DNA of 60,000 nucleotides, from assembly GCF_001949145.1 (NCBI RefSeq), contig NW_019091523.1, positions 189,534 to 249,533 of the forward strand, given 5' to 3'. Both the position numbers and the translations under genes were made by a program. Of the stretch, positions 10,491 through 21,400 are shown piece after piece. The first letter of the stretch is position 1, and the number at the start of each line of letters is the position of its first letter. This DNA is from Acanthaster planci. Lineage: Eukaryota; Echinodermata; Asteroidea; Valvatida; Acanthasteridae. The notes under the pieces are model-generated. The model ran no database searches, was not told the DNA's origin, and saw only the letters and a list, made by a program, of their open reading frames with translations.

Positions 10491-10669
10491 TGAAAAGAAT
10501 CCACCACCAGCAAAATGTGACACTTCCTAAATTCAACAGAGTTAAACAGCAAGGAGTTCAGCTTAATGAACGTGACAGAATCCAATAAATGCAATGCGTG
10601 CAATCTGCTGAGTCCAAAAGAATCGATCAGCAAAGAGTGCAGCCTTCTGAACCTGAGACAATCCAACAG
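10491..10669. repeat. Degenerate 39-42 bp minisatellite, about 4.5 units
   Basis: On the minus strand, successive units begin CTGTTGGATT, CTGATCGATTCT, TTATTGGATTCT, CTGTTTAACTCT and CTGGTGGTGGATTCT. Units are 39-42 bases long and multiples of three, so the minus frame stays open and gives a Leu/Ser-periodic peptide (DSFGLSRLHALHLL, DSVTFIKLNSLLF). The open frame is most simply a by-product of the repeat. Confidence 0.6.
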
Positions 10670-12342
10670 CTGGGTCATTTCCTGCTTTGATCAACAAAAT
10701 TTGAGTGAAACTGTTGGATACTGCTGCATGTGGCATCGTGGTGCTGGTGGTGGTGGGGTTAATCACTGTGTCTGAAAGTGACACTGTATTGTAACATTAG
10801 TCTCAAGCACTCCCTGTTACCAGAGACCAAACAAGGTGTTCCAAGACTCCAAATAAGCATAGTGTACCTGTGCTGGATGCACAAATTTGAGTCTGGTTCC
10901 AGACTTTGACAACTACCAACAAAGCAGCCAGTAAACCAGCATCAAAGGGCAGTCAACAGTAGCCAAACAGACCTCACTAAAATACAGGAACATGATGGAT
11001 CACGAAGGGCCATGTCCTGAAATTCCTGTATTTAAAATGGAACCCTGCTCTGTCATTGGCTTTTCCAAAATCAAAATCAAGCTTTCCCTCGCAATGCCAA
11101 GTCACGGCTAATGTATACAACCAACCCCGAAAATATTAATTTCAATGCGCCTTTTCCGTTGAACAAAGCATTGCAAGTACATGTCCGACAAAATAGAATT
11201 AAAACGTCACAAATACTGTTAGTCTCTCACCAATGTTATCACAGATTATACAGTAAATACATCTATAAATGTTCTCTGTCAGTCTCTCTGGGTCAAAGGT
11301 CAAGAGATTCATGAAATTTCTCTTAAATCGTAAGTTCCTATGTGCATTTTTTTATACATTGCATATCAACACTATTGAAATTAATACTTTACATATACTT
11401 TCCACACAACGGGCAGCATAAAAAACAACGAAAAACAAAACAACAACATGAAAAAAAGGAAAACAACAACAACCAGCCAACAAAGGCAATTAATTCTAGG
11501 GGAAAAAGACACCTCATACAAGAAAACGCCCTCAATTACATGAAAGACGTGGTAATGTGATAGTATGACCAAGGCTTTCTAACACTTGTGAGTGACACAA
11601 TCATTATGAATGACCTGGAGAGGGCTCACAAGTTATCAGAGACAGACATGGTTTCCCTGTGAACAAACCTCAACGACAACCATCATTTCTGCATTACCCT
11701 GGTATCCAATCATTGTATGACAACGGGCAAATTAGACATGGAAAGTGACACAAAAGCCCCCTCCTTCCCCATTCAAAAGCTCCACCTGTCACCCCATCAC
11801 AACCGCCATTTCCAAGACTGAAGTCACCAGCAATATCTTGTTTTATAAAAGCACCACTATTCTTGACGACAGACAAAACACCAACGAAAAATTAGGGCTT
11901 TGATAAAGCAACCCACCTCATTAAATAAATTTATGCATTGTTTACACTTAATTCTCTCAACCCCACTCTACACGTGAAACAGGTTGTATCTAAAAGGAAA
12001 ATGCTTTGCTCAGCTTGAATGTCTTCATTTGCAACCAAGGATTCTCATTTCAATAAATCACTGCATTAAGCAGTTAACAAGGCACTGCTGTATCAACTGA
12101 CGCTGACCTCAACGAGAACATGTGCGTAAAAAAAAAAATTGTGCAGCTGACTTCAGATGGCAGGAAGAAGAGTGTCTTTAAAATGATTTTACCAAGAAGA
12201 TTAAAGATTCTAACAAGACACTGACTGTAATATGGAAGAGCTTTCACTGGAGGTAGGGCTTGGAATTGGGTCTGTGCGAGAACAAGAGGGCACTGTACTG
12301 CCAATTTACACCAGCTGAGTAAAGGTGCCTAGAAGTAATACA
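10670..12342. other. No gene seen; possible 3' region of PPP4R1
   Basis: No recognisable coding sequence on either strand. The stretch is AT-rich, with an A-rich tract at 11420-11480. It lies downstream of the last exon I can place and could contain the missing terminal exon or a long 3' untranslated region, but I found no acceptor and stop that clearly continue the protein. Confidence 0.35.
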
Positions 12343-12745
12343 GCAGTGTTGTAGTCGTGTACTTTCCGAGTACCAACGTTCTCCGCAAAATATTGAACTG
12401 GGTAAGAGGGAATAAAGCCAGAGTGCACGGGCATTTGATGGTAAATGTGCAGAGGTAAGATTACAAAATAAATGTTAGACTTCAGACACTCCCAGTCGTG
12501 TAAAATTTAAGTTTTAAGGAGGAAAGTACTCGGAAAGTACTCGGCCGAGTGCTTTCCGAGTACTTTTGTCCTAAAAAGTTAATTTAAATCAAACAGGGAT
12601 GGTCTGAAGTCATTATGTTGCTTTGTAATCTTACCTTTATTCATGTACCATCAAATGCTGATGTACTTCAGCTTTGTTCCCTCCTAACTAGTTAAATATT
12701 TGGTAGAGAACTTGGTTCTCAAAAAGTACTCAACTACATCACTGC
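12343..12745. mobile_element. 403-bp fold-back palindrome
   Basis: Two arms of about 200 bp are inverted copies with almost no spacer. The centre is GAAAGTACTCGG|CCGAGTGCTTTC near 12543. The left arm starts GCAGTGTTGTAGTCGTGTAC and the right arm, inverted, starts GCAGTGATGTAGTTGAGTAC. Matching blocks run all the way inward (GCATTTGATGGTA, GGTAAGATTACAAA, GACTTCAGAC). The terminal CAGTGTTGTAGTC resembles hAT-like ends and those of the element at 33903-34101. No protein is encoded. Confidence 0.8.
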
Positions 12746-13840
12746 ACAAGAGAAATGGCAATGAACAGAGAGTAGGAACGAACTGGGACAAATGTCAATG
12801 TGGAACCCTTAGCTTACGGTCAACTACCGCATTCGTCCCACCAGATGGCAGCACCGTGTGTAAAACCAACAAGCTTATGGTTACTTCAGAAATTCAAAGT
12901 GAGCAGATGTTCAGAACATGTAGAAAGGGTTGTACGGGAATGCGATACTTTGAGAGTACACACATTCCATGAAATAAGAGCTGCTTCAGCTAGACACTGC
13001 CCTTTAACCATTTCAAATTCTCAATTTCACTATACATAATTAAGAACAAAAGATACATATTCATGAAGTGTGGGACAAAATAACATGTAATATTTAAATG
13101 AAACATTCCAATGCGAGGTGGGGATGCCGCCATAAATACTGATCTAGTTGACATGATCCCTGATGTATGAACAGTTGCAAGGAAATAACATTACGTATAC
13201 TATTCAAATAATGGTGTGCATTAAGATTAAACAATTACGACGAAACTGACCATCTAAATCTAATTATCGTAGGACGTGACCAAAGTATTTTCTTAATACT
13301 TGAAATGTAAAGCAGTCCTTGTGGTTTACCAGAAGTTTTGCCACATTTGTTCACAGTGCAAAATGAAAAACCAGGGAATGTTCTTTAAATTGGGGGAACT
13401 ACTTTTGTCTGCATATTTCAACCATGCCTATACTTCTACATATCTATGCACAGGGAATTAAGGCAGGATATTATGGGTTCAACTTTTTTTTATTTTATTC
13501 CCAAAATGCTTATGGCGTCAACAACTTGCCTTCTGTTTGATCATCATGCAAATTGGTTAATTGCTAACTTACATAGATGCACTGAAAAAAATATTGCTTT
13601 TGTATTCCGAGATGTACCAAACTTCAAAGACACTATTCGCATTCGTTTTAGTTCAATATTTCAAACGACAAGTGGACGGTTTGGTATTTAGTTTTGCAAA
13701 TGCCATTCCGACAGAGTGAAAAAATTTCATTCTCCTCCCAATCTCAAGAAACCCCAACGAGATAAACGAGTGGAATATATTAATGCAGCTTTGATAACTT
13801 GTTGATAGTTGTACGTATCATGGTAGTGTTATCTCCATGG
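12746..13840. other. No gene seen
   Basis: AT-rich anonymous sequence with short open frames only. A duplicated TCCATGGTTACC lies at its right edge (near 13835-13865). Confidence 0.4.
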
Positions 13841-13957
13841 TTACCCAGTGTCCATGGTTACCTCCAGTCTCTTCTTTTCAACCAGGCTGAAGGTGGAGTC
13901 CTCAAGTCGTCTCTCATACAGGATGATCCTGGTGGTTATCCAACCCAAAAAACAAAA
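13841..13957 (-). pseudogene. Possible LINE-like coding relic
   Basis: The minus strand has an open frame reading LGWITTRIILYERRLEDSTF then SLVEKKRLEVTMDTG and a stop at 13841-13843. The YE.RL....FSL..K.RL pattern resembles a segment near the C-terminus of CR1-like LINE proteins. The piece is very short. It abuts a piggyBac-like MITE at 13963. Confidence 0.3.
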
Positions 13958-13962
13958 TTACT

Positions 13963-14128
13963 TTAACCACCTGCTGCTGGGTGGATTTTTCTTGAGCAAG
14001 ACAAGATGCCGGCCATTTTAAAGATTGTTCGTTTTCAAAATTCTTCAACTGTCCCAATTCCGGGCTCCCCAGCTCTGCATATAAAGCCTATGTACCCGAA
14101 AACGGGTCGCCCGGCAGGTAGTGGTTAA
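13963..14128. mobile_element. Short piggyBac-like MITE (166 bp)
   Basis: TTAA at both ends flanks inverted termini CCACCTGCTGCTGGG and CCCGGCAGGTAGTGG. The right-hand 60 bp (CCCAGCTCTGCATATAAAGC, then a C/G-rich palindrome CCCGAAAACGGG) matches the right end of the longer copy at 45225-45809, so this looks like an internally deleted relative. A TTAA target is the hallmark of piggyBac. Confidence 0.65.
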
Positions 14129-14586
14129 TAAAGTGACAAGAACAATATCATTAAAATGCAGAATACCTCCCCATAGGCAGCATGACTTGAAGGCGGAAAG
14201 GAGAAATCTGGTTTTTTTTAAGTTTTTGAAATTATTCGCAAACCTTAAATAATTAATAAGTGATAATCAAATGACTTGTACAAACAGAGGTCACCACTAC
14301 CTCTGGACAACTCCATGCCATCACAGATTCTAGGAAAAACCACCATAACTCTGTACAAGAGCCTCCTGAGATAACAATTTCCCATACTTCTGGACAATTT
14401 CAGAATTTTCAGGCAAGGATCTTCAACTGGCTTAACGCGGGAGAACTTTGACCTCTGGGAACATCCACCCTTCCTCTCTACGCACAATACTGCACTTGTC
14501 TTTTTTGTGGATCAGTTTCCGTTACGAACTGTTAACATCAAAGTAACGTTTCCTTTTTGCTGCAAACATTTCTCACTTTTATAAAC

Positions 14587-15167
14587 TTAACCACTTGCCG
14601 CCGGGGTTGCCAGTATTGGACACGTATTCTTCATACGCGTGGCTGGGGTATCCGAAATCGGACAAAGGGAACCGGGCCTTGTACCAAAAGACCGTACTCG
14701 TAACAAAAGACCAGGCTGCTGGGCATTACCAACATTTTTTCACTCTCAATAGTGGAGATAATCCGGCCATGTTTTGGAACAGTATACCACGGTTTGGAGC
14801 ATAGTACGAGCAGATTACCACCAAGGACAAAAGCGCTTCACCACCGCAGCAATGAGCCACACAGTACTGCTGCACGCTAATCTGGCCCCATTGAAAAGAG
14901 GTCAGCAGCGCACTGTGCCAGATTCGTGCACAAAAGAAAATTACATAACACCACTTAATCTGGCCTCTTTGTACAAGGCAGCAGGCCTGGCTGAAATACT
15001 CCAGCATCAATAGATATTGTCTGTCAGATTAGAGTAGAAACCAGACAGTCCTTTGTGTGGGTGTAAGTGTCCAAGAAATGAAGATATGAATTTCTAAAGA
15101 ATTGTGAAAACAGAAAAAAAAGGAAAATTATCCCGTCCCAGCATCATCAACATTCATAATTGGTTAA
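14587..15167 (+). mobile_element. piggyBac-like MITE, copy A
   Basis: It starts TTAACCACTTGCCGCCGGGG and shares continuous similarity with copies at 17136-17691 and 45225-45809. Shared blocks include CAAAAGACCGTACTCG, CAGGCTGCTGG.CATTACC, GGACAAAAGCGCT.CACC and CAGCATCATCAACATT. The right TIR has lost its GCAGGAAGT part but still ends GGTTAA. Apparent open frames on both strands here are shadows of the repeat. Confidence 0.75.
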
Positions 15168-15339
15168 TTAAAAGGAATCTTGTTCCCAATTAAGGTTCAA
15201 TTCAAAAAGATTTTCAGAAATCGCACCAGAAACTCCATAAACATGGCAATTAAAAAAAATGAACCAATTCAAACTTTTATGATGGATCCCTTTGAATTAA
15301 AACCGCAACAGTGACGCCCTACCCAGGGGAACCACTTAC

Positions 15340-15473
15340 AATATTCTTGTTGTGCACATTGTTGAAGTTGTAGCTACTGAAGTAGCGGACATCCTGGTCG
15401 ACATCCTTCTGGAGCTGGCCGACGACATCCATCATCTTCTCATAGCAGGGATTCGCCATAGATTGGTAAAAAT
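15340..15473 (-). CDS. PPP4R1: PPP4R1 exon o (last exon placed)
   Basis: The acceptor is gcgacag. It encodes DFYQSMANPCYEKMMDVVGQ, LQKDVDQDVRYFSSYNFNNV and HNKNI. The D.DV.YF.S motif lies close to the known C-terminus. At 15339 the sequence is gtaagtgg, a strong donor, so I end the exon there. If it is not used, translation runs six residues further (VSGSPG) to a TAG at 15319-15321. The true terminal exon, if spliced, was not identified. Confidence 0.85.
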
Positions 15474-18400
15474 CTGTCGCAAGATGACAACATGTACCAG
15501 GCATGCTACAAAAAACCTGATCGCGTAACTACGCAAATGTAACACTCCATTTTATATCAGACAACAATGATGATTATTTATAAAGCGCTATAGTCCACTG
15601 TTTCTGGTGCTCCAAGAACAACCTCACTACCATCCCTGCTCTCTGATTCCTAAAACCATTCCTAAAACAAGTGCTATATGAGAATTAAGGTTTGCAAGCA
15701 GCAAGAACAGAACCTATTTGTACATGATACCTTTAATAATGTCCTGGTACCCAAACGGTATTGATATAAAAAACATGGTACTTAAGGTATCAAAAGTACT
15801 GCCAGGGATGAAATGGTACCCAGAATACCGGTAGCATGATACCCAAAATAGCAGGGTACCCAAGTAACATGGTACTCATTCAAAATGATGTCCAAAAATG
15901 TTACACGAAACATGGCAAAATGGTACCTAAAATATGGAACTTGAAAAGACAAGATTTGTGACTTACCCACAGGCAGTAAATTCTGAGTTAGTAACCTGGC
16001 TAGCGTGATGCGCACGTTGGGGATGGAGTCGTTGACCAGACTCAGCAGACTGGGTAGTAGATTCTCGGCAAACTGTTCGTTCTCTACAGACTGGACCTCT
16101 AGGAGTTTCTGACATAGATGAATAAATCTGGATCGGGATCCAAAATAGGATATAAGAACAAGAGAACAACTTATCACATATTACCTTTGAAGTATTATGT
16201 TTCTCTCTGTCGAGTACTATCTTTGACATCTTAAATTTGAATCATTACAATAACACTTTGACCTTTTCCTCTCGGCAAGCCGTCTTTCAAAGATAGATTC
16301 CTGACATCGTCATAAATGAAACTATTTGGAGAAGCAAGGACGTGCCAGTGATCTCTCAGTGGAAACTGTGAGAGTCCAGTTCTGAAAACTTGTCTACGGA
16401 GAGTGCATCCAAGACGCAGACACCACGGTAAAATCACTGGTGTCGATTTCTGCCCTTTGAGCCTCAAGACGAGAGAGGGCTCAAGAGTCACACCGAAGAA
16501 GTCGCACATTATGAAAACCGTTCCTCATGAAAGACAGCACTGACTCACGTTTGCCTGCCAAACCATCTGTCGCTGTTGGCGTACTTGCTGATGATGCCAT
16601 CGATGAAGTTCTGCATGAGGGTCCGATCTTCGGCCGTATTTATCCTCTTCATGATCACCCCAAGCTAACAAGACAGATACCGAGGGAAAGAAGCCTAATT
16701 TATTTAATTCCATTTTGAAAGTTTGTTTTGCAGATCTGTCTGCAGAAATAGACACAAGGAAAAAAATAGTCACGGAGACACTGTCATTTCTGTTGGACAG
16801 CAGAAGTTTACTGAAGACAAATCATCCCAACTTACACCCTCTAATTTCCAAAAGCCAAGCAATGGTATTCTGGCAAGTTTTGTTACACGGGATTTCACGT
16901 CTCACTTTGATATACCAAGAATAATCCACTACTTCCTTGTACATGCAGCATGTTCGCACGTTAAGGAAGGATTCAACCAATGTTGAAACTTTGAATTTGT
17001 AGCTTCTAATCAAATTTAAACAAATTTCACATGGATTAGAAGGGAACCATTTGGAATTAAAAACCTCCCTGCCAATTACTGTTTGCTGTGTCACCACCAA
17101 TGAAGGCTGCACAACAATCTGCAGAACATGTGATGTTAACCACTTCCAGCCGGGGATTCCGGATCTGGACACGTATGCTTCATATGCGTAACAAAAGACC
17201 GTACTCGGAACAAAAGACCAGGCTGCTGGAAATTACCGACATTTTTTCACTCTCAAAAGAGGAGATAATCCAGCCTTGTTTTGAAACAGTATACCACGGT
17301 TTGGGGCATTTAGAGCGAGCGGATTACCACCAGGGACAAAAGCGCTCCATCACCGCAGTGATGAGCCACACAGCACCGCTGCATGCTAATCTGGCCCCTA
17401 TTGGAAAGAGGCAGCAGCACACTGAGCCAGGTTCGTGAACAAAAGAAAGTTATATAACACCGCACAATCTGGGCTCCTTTTGCAAGGCTGCAGGCCTGGC
17501 TGAAATACTCAGGCGTCAATAGATTTTGTCTGTCAGGCTAGAGTGGACACCAGACAGTCCTTCAGGTGTTTGTAAGAGTCCAAGTAAATGAAGATAGGAA
17601 TTTTAAAAAAATTTTGAAAACAGAAACAAATGATGAATATCCCAGCCCAGCATCATCAACATTGATAACTGCCCCGACAGAAAGTGGTTCAGCTTGACAA
17701 CTGCAAGATTGAAGAGGCATGGAAATTCTTTGGAATATACTCTGGAGGAACAAATGACAAGACTTGTAAGGTGAGCAGCCCCCCCATGACATAAGAAAAA
17801 TGTCACATCAGTGACGTTACATCCACCGAATCCACAATACATAAACAATCTCCTCTCAGAGATTAGTGTAGAAGGACAACCACCTTCTCATTACTCTTGG
17901 GCCAACGAGGAAGAAAAGGGCTTCCCTAATTCTCAGCTTACCAATCTATAGGCAGTGAAGCGCACATCAGCCACTCTGTCACCGGCCAGAGCTAGAGCGA
18001 TGGGGAACAGATGTTCGCAGACGTCGCTGGGATCGTACATGTCACAGAGTAATATCAGCTGCCTGAAATCAAAGGGGGGGGGGAATAGGGGGAGTGGGTT
18101 TATAACATAATCACTCCAAATGATTGCCAATCAAAAATTGCGACCTGCAGGCAATTAATACGGTGAGAACTTACTTTTTTTTTCCCCCTGCCGGGTGATG
18201 TGGTTGAAGAAATGGGGGACATCACTTGGGCTTGGATCTCATAAAATGAACCTTAAAGGGTAACTGCAATCAATTTGTTTTAATACAACCCTTGAATATG
18301 CACCTTTTGTGTCTCAGTTAACCTGATTTTCAACTTGTGTTTCACCATTTCAAAGGGTATTTGGCTGCTTTTTTGTTTTATGCTAATGAGATTTCCATAT

Positions 18401-21400
18401 TCAAGACTACGATGTAATCCCTGGGAGAAAGCTTGAATGTTACATTGGTTTGTTCACAAAGAAGTCCAGTATTCTTGCTTGACTAAATTTTCTCTTCTTT
18501 GTTAATTCAGTGTTGTTTATGTGCACAGCAATGAGTGTGCCCCAAAGCTTTTCGCAGAAATGTTTTCAGGAAGTAAATTCTGGGTTCACAATTTTAATAG
18601 AAAAACCTTTGCAATGAACCTAGTCTTCCCTGGATGGCATCACAGCAACACCGCCCTCAGTTGTCCAGGAAAGTTTGGATAAGTTTCATTGTTTAAAAAG
18701 TGCACTTTTCAGCGCATAATTATAACCAAATGGAGTGTAAAAGAATTTTTTTCATAAAATGAAAAGGAGTCAAAGTTGCAGAAAAATTGTGTCTAAGAAA
18801 AATTCACTTAGAAGACTTTTTGGCCTTTTTATTTTCTGTACATATTAGAAAGTGCTCAGTCTTCTTGTTTAGGTACCTTACACTCCGGACATGTGATGAA
18901 TACAGATGTTATGTGTCTTTAAAAATGTAAACCGTTTGAAAGTTAAGGGCTATTAACTTCAGATGTATCTTCGGCGACTTTCAAGTTACTTTATACACTT
19001 GAGTTTGGCATAATTTTGTAACATGGATCATTCATCCACTTAAAATGCATCTGCTAGCCCGCTAAAGGCCAGTTCATACTCGCTGCCTACTCACTGTGTA
19101 CGCAGCGCCAAGGTCTATTTTGAGGTGTCTGCCGTGCATGAAGGAAAGCGCAGTGTGTAACAAAAATGCGCGCCCTTGAACGCAGTTTGTAGACGTAATA
19201 GATAGTATGTACGCACCAAATGTATGCGTATTCCGACAAATGAAATTTTTTTACTTTTGTCGGATACACACACACAGCCAAGACTTGAGAAAAGATGAAA
19301 GTGTGAACGTCAAATGCGGCATTCACATTACATGCTGCGTGTGTGCAAATGCAGCGAGTATGAACCGACCTTAATTTGTAAGTGTAATGGCGGGACCAGA
19401 TACTACTTTATCTTGTCAATTAATTAACCAAAACTCAGCAAAGCATTTCTCAATTCTTAACTGATTGTTTAAAGTGCAGTTAATTTTGCCCTCCATGACA
19501 AGATAAAGAGCGCCTGGGAAACTATGCACCAAGTCTACATTATCGGAAGGCTCAGCTCTACTCCAAACGGCAACAGAGACTTTTTTGACTGGTGCGACCG
19601 ATGTCACAAGGGTTGGCAGGCCTGAACACAAACGAAGGGGGGAGGGGCAGGGCGAGAAACTCACTCGGCCAGCTCTAGACGAAATCTCCAGTTTCGGGTG
19701 TTGTCGGTCGTCAGGAAGTCCGTCATTCTACTGAGATACTGCCTGCGGAGCTCAGGCTTCAACAACTGTTGGGGGGGGGAACAAAGTATTCACTGATAAA
19801 TCTGTTCCAGAAACAACACTTATGAACCTGAACCTTAACCCAACACCCCTCCCCACCTGGGGCATGTCATCTAGAAGCCTTTCAGAATCCTCCAAAATCC
19901 TTCACAATGATAGGAAACGGATGGCACTCTTTTTGGATTGTCAACTTTCAAAGGAATCAAACCATTTCCATGTATCAACAGGCGCACATCTATCCATCTT
20001 TCCCCAGCAAGTATGCAGCATCACAGCCCGTCCAAAGTTGGCGCAAGTCAGTGACTGGACATTTCTTCCAAGACCAAACATTTTACACGTTCACTCCGTT
20101 AGAATGCCACAGTGGGTGTGAATTAGCACTATGGCTTGTGACATCCTGGAAAGGGGTGGAGAAGGCTATGATAACTCACCTTAACAAAGTCTGCAAAGTG
20201 CTTGAGCACGCCGATGCGGACTTCGTCCAAGTCCCTCAGGAAGGAGTTGAAGATGGGTACCAGGTCCACAGCGGTAACCTCATCGCCTAAGATGAGGGCC
20301 ATCTCATGGATGGAGAAGGCTAGGGTGCGCCGAACCTTCCACTAGAGAAAGGGAGGTGACAAAGAGGGTATATATAAAATTCTCTATTTCCATTTTGTGA
20401 GATCAGCTTTCCTATGAGCCGTGTTAGACTAGGTAACTTTGTGGCAATGGTGTCATGCAATGGCTTGAACCGAATCAATGTTGCAAGGCAGCGTTCATAT
20501 TCAAGTACATTCCCATGATCACGAGTACACCTGTTAAAAGTAGGGGTGCTTCACCACAGGTGCAAATATAACAGGGATTATTGTGTTTGAGATTAGTCTG
20601 AACAACCACAATCCTGCTGCCAGACAGTGTCCCAGTCAAGTTTTCCCATTGAGTTCCATTTCCATTTCCATGAGTGGGAGTACGGGTACTTCAGCATGAG
20701 TATCATGGACGTATCCTGGTCTTGGGTCCAGCGAGCTGAGGGCAAAGTAGTAATTTTACCCTGGAACAACTGTCCAATTTTTTTTTACCCTTCTAAAATC
20801 CTCAACCAGCCCACCCTCTCCCAAGAGATTAGGTGATAGTTCCATTCCTAAATGCTGGTGCTTTCAATTCCTTAGAAAACAATTACCAACATGTCTCCGG
20901 GGAAGGAAGGCGGAAACTCCCCCCCCTCCCCAATAATGAGTACGAATCACGTTCTTCAGTAAGAATATGAGTTTGGCATTAGATTTCTAACAAATCCATG
21001 ACCAGTGTGAAGAGCAAGATACCTCTTATTTTTAATTAAAGGTTTTGCCCTTACCTGACATATAAATTTATAAACACTGTATACTCGGTGCTTGTCCAAG
21101 AGCTTGCTAAAAAATATACAGGCTTACTTAGGTGGGACTCGAACCCAAGACCTCCTGCTTACTAGTCCCACCCGAGCAAGGTTGTGAATTTTTTCACAAG
21201 CTCTCGTACAAGCATTGAGTATACAGGTTTCTAAATTTATATGTCGGGTAAAGGCAAAACCCATAATTAAAAATTAACATCTCCCTAACGTGAACAACAT
21301 CTGAAGATATCTCTCGCATAAATTACCTGCATGTCCGAAGCCAACGTCTCATACACCTCCTTGAGACACTTCCAGTTCTTACGTCCCATGGTCAAGGCCA

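Noticed and set aside
13841-13957. Terminal exon of PPP4R1
   Set aside because: The open frame needs a phase-2 acceptor, whereas exon o ends in phase 0; in phase 0 the candidate acceptors reach stops almost at once.
14726-15010. Open frames on both strands, echoed at 17310-17519
   Set aside because: They fall entirely in the piggyBac-like MITE copies and differ between copies.
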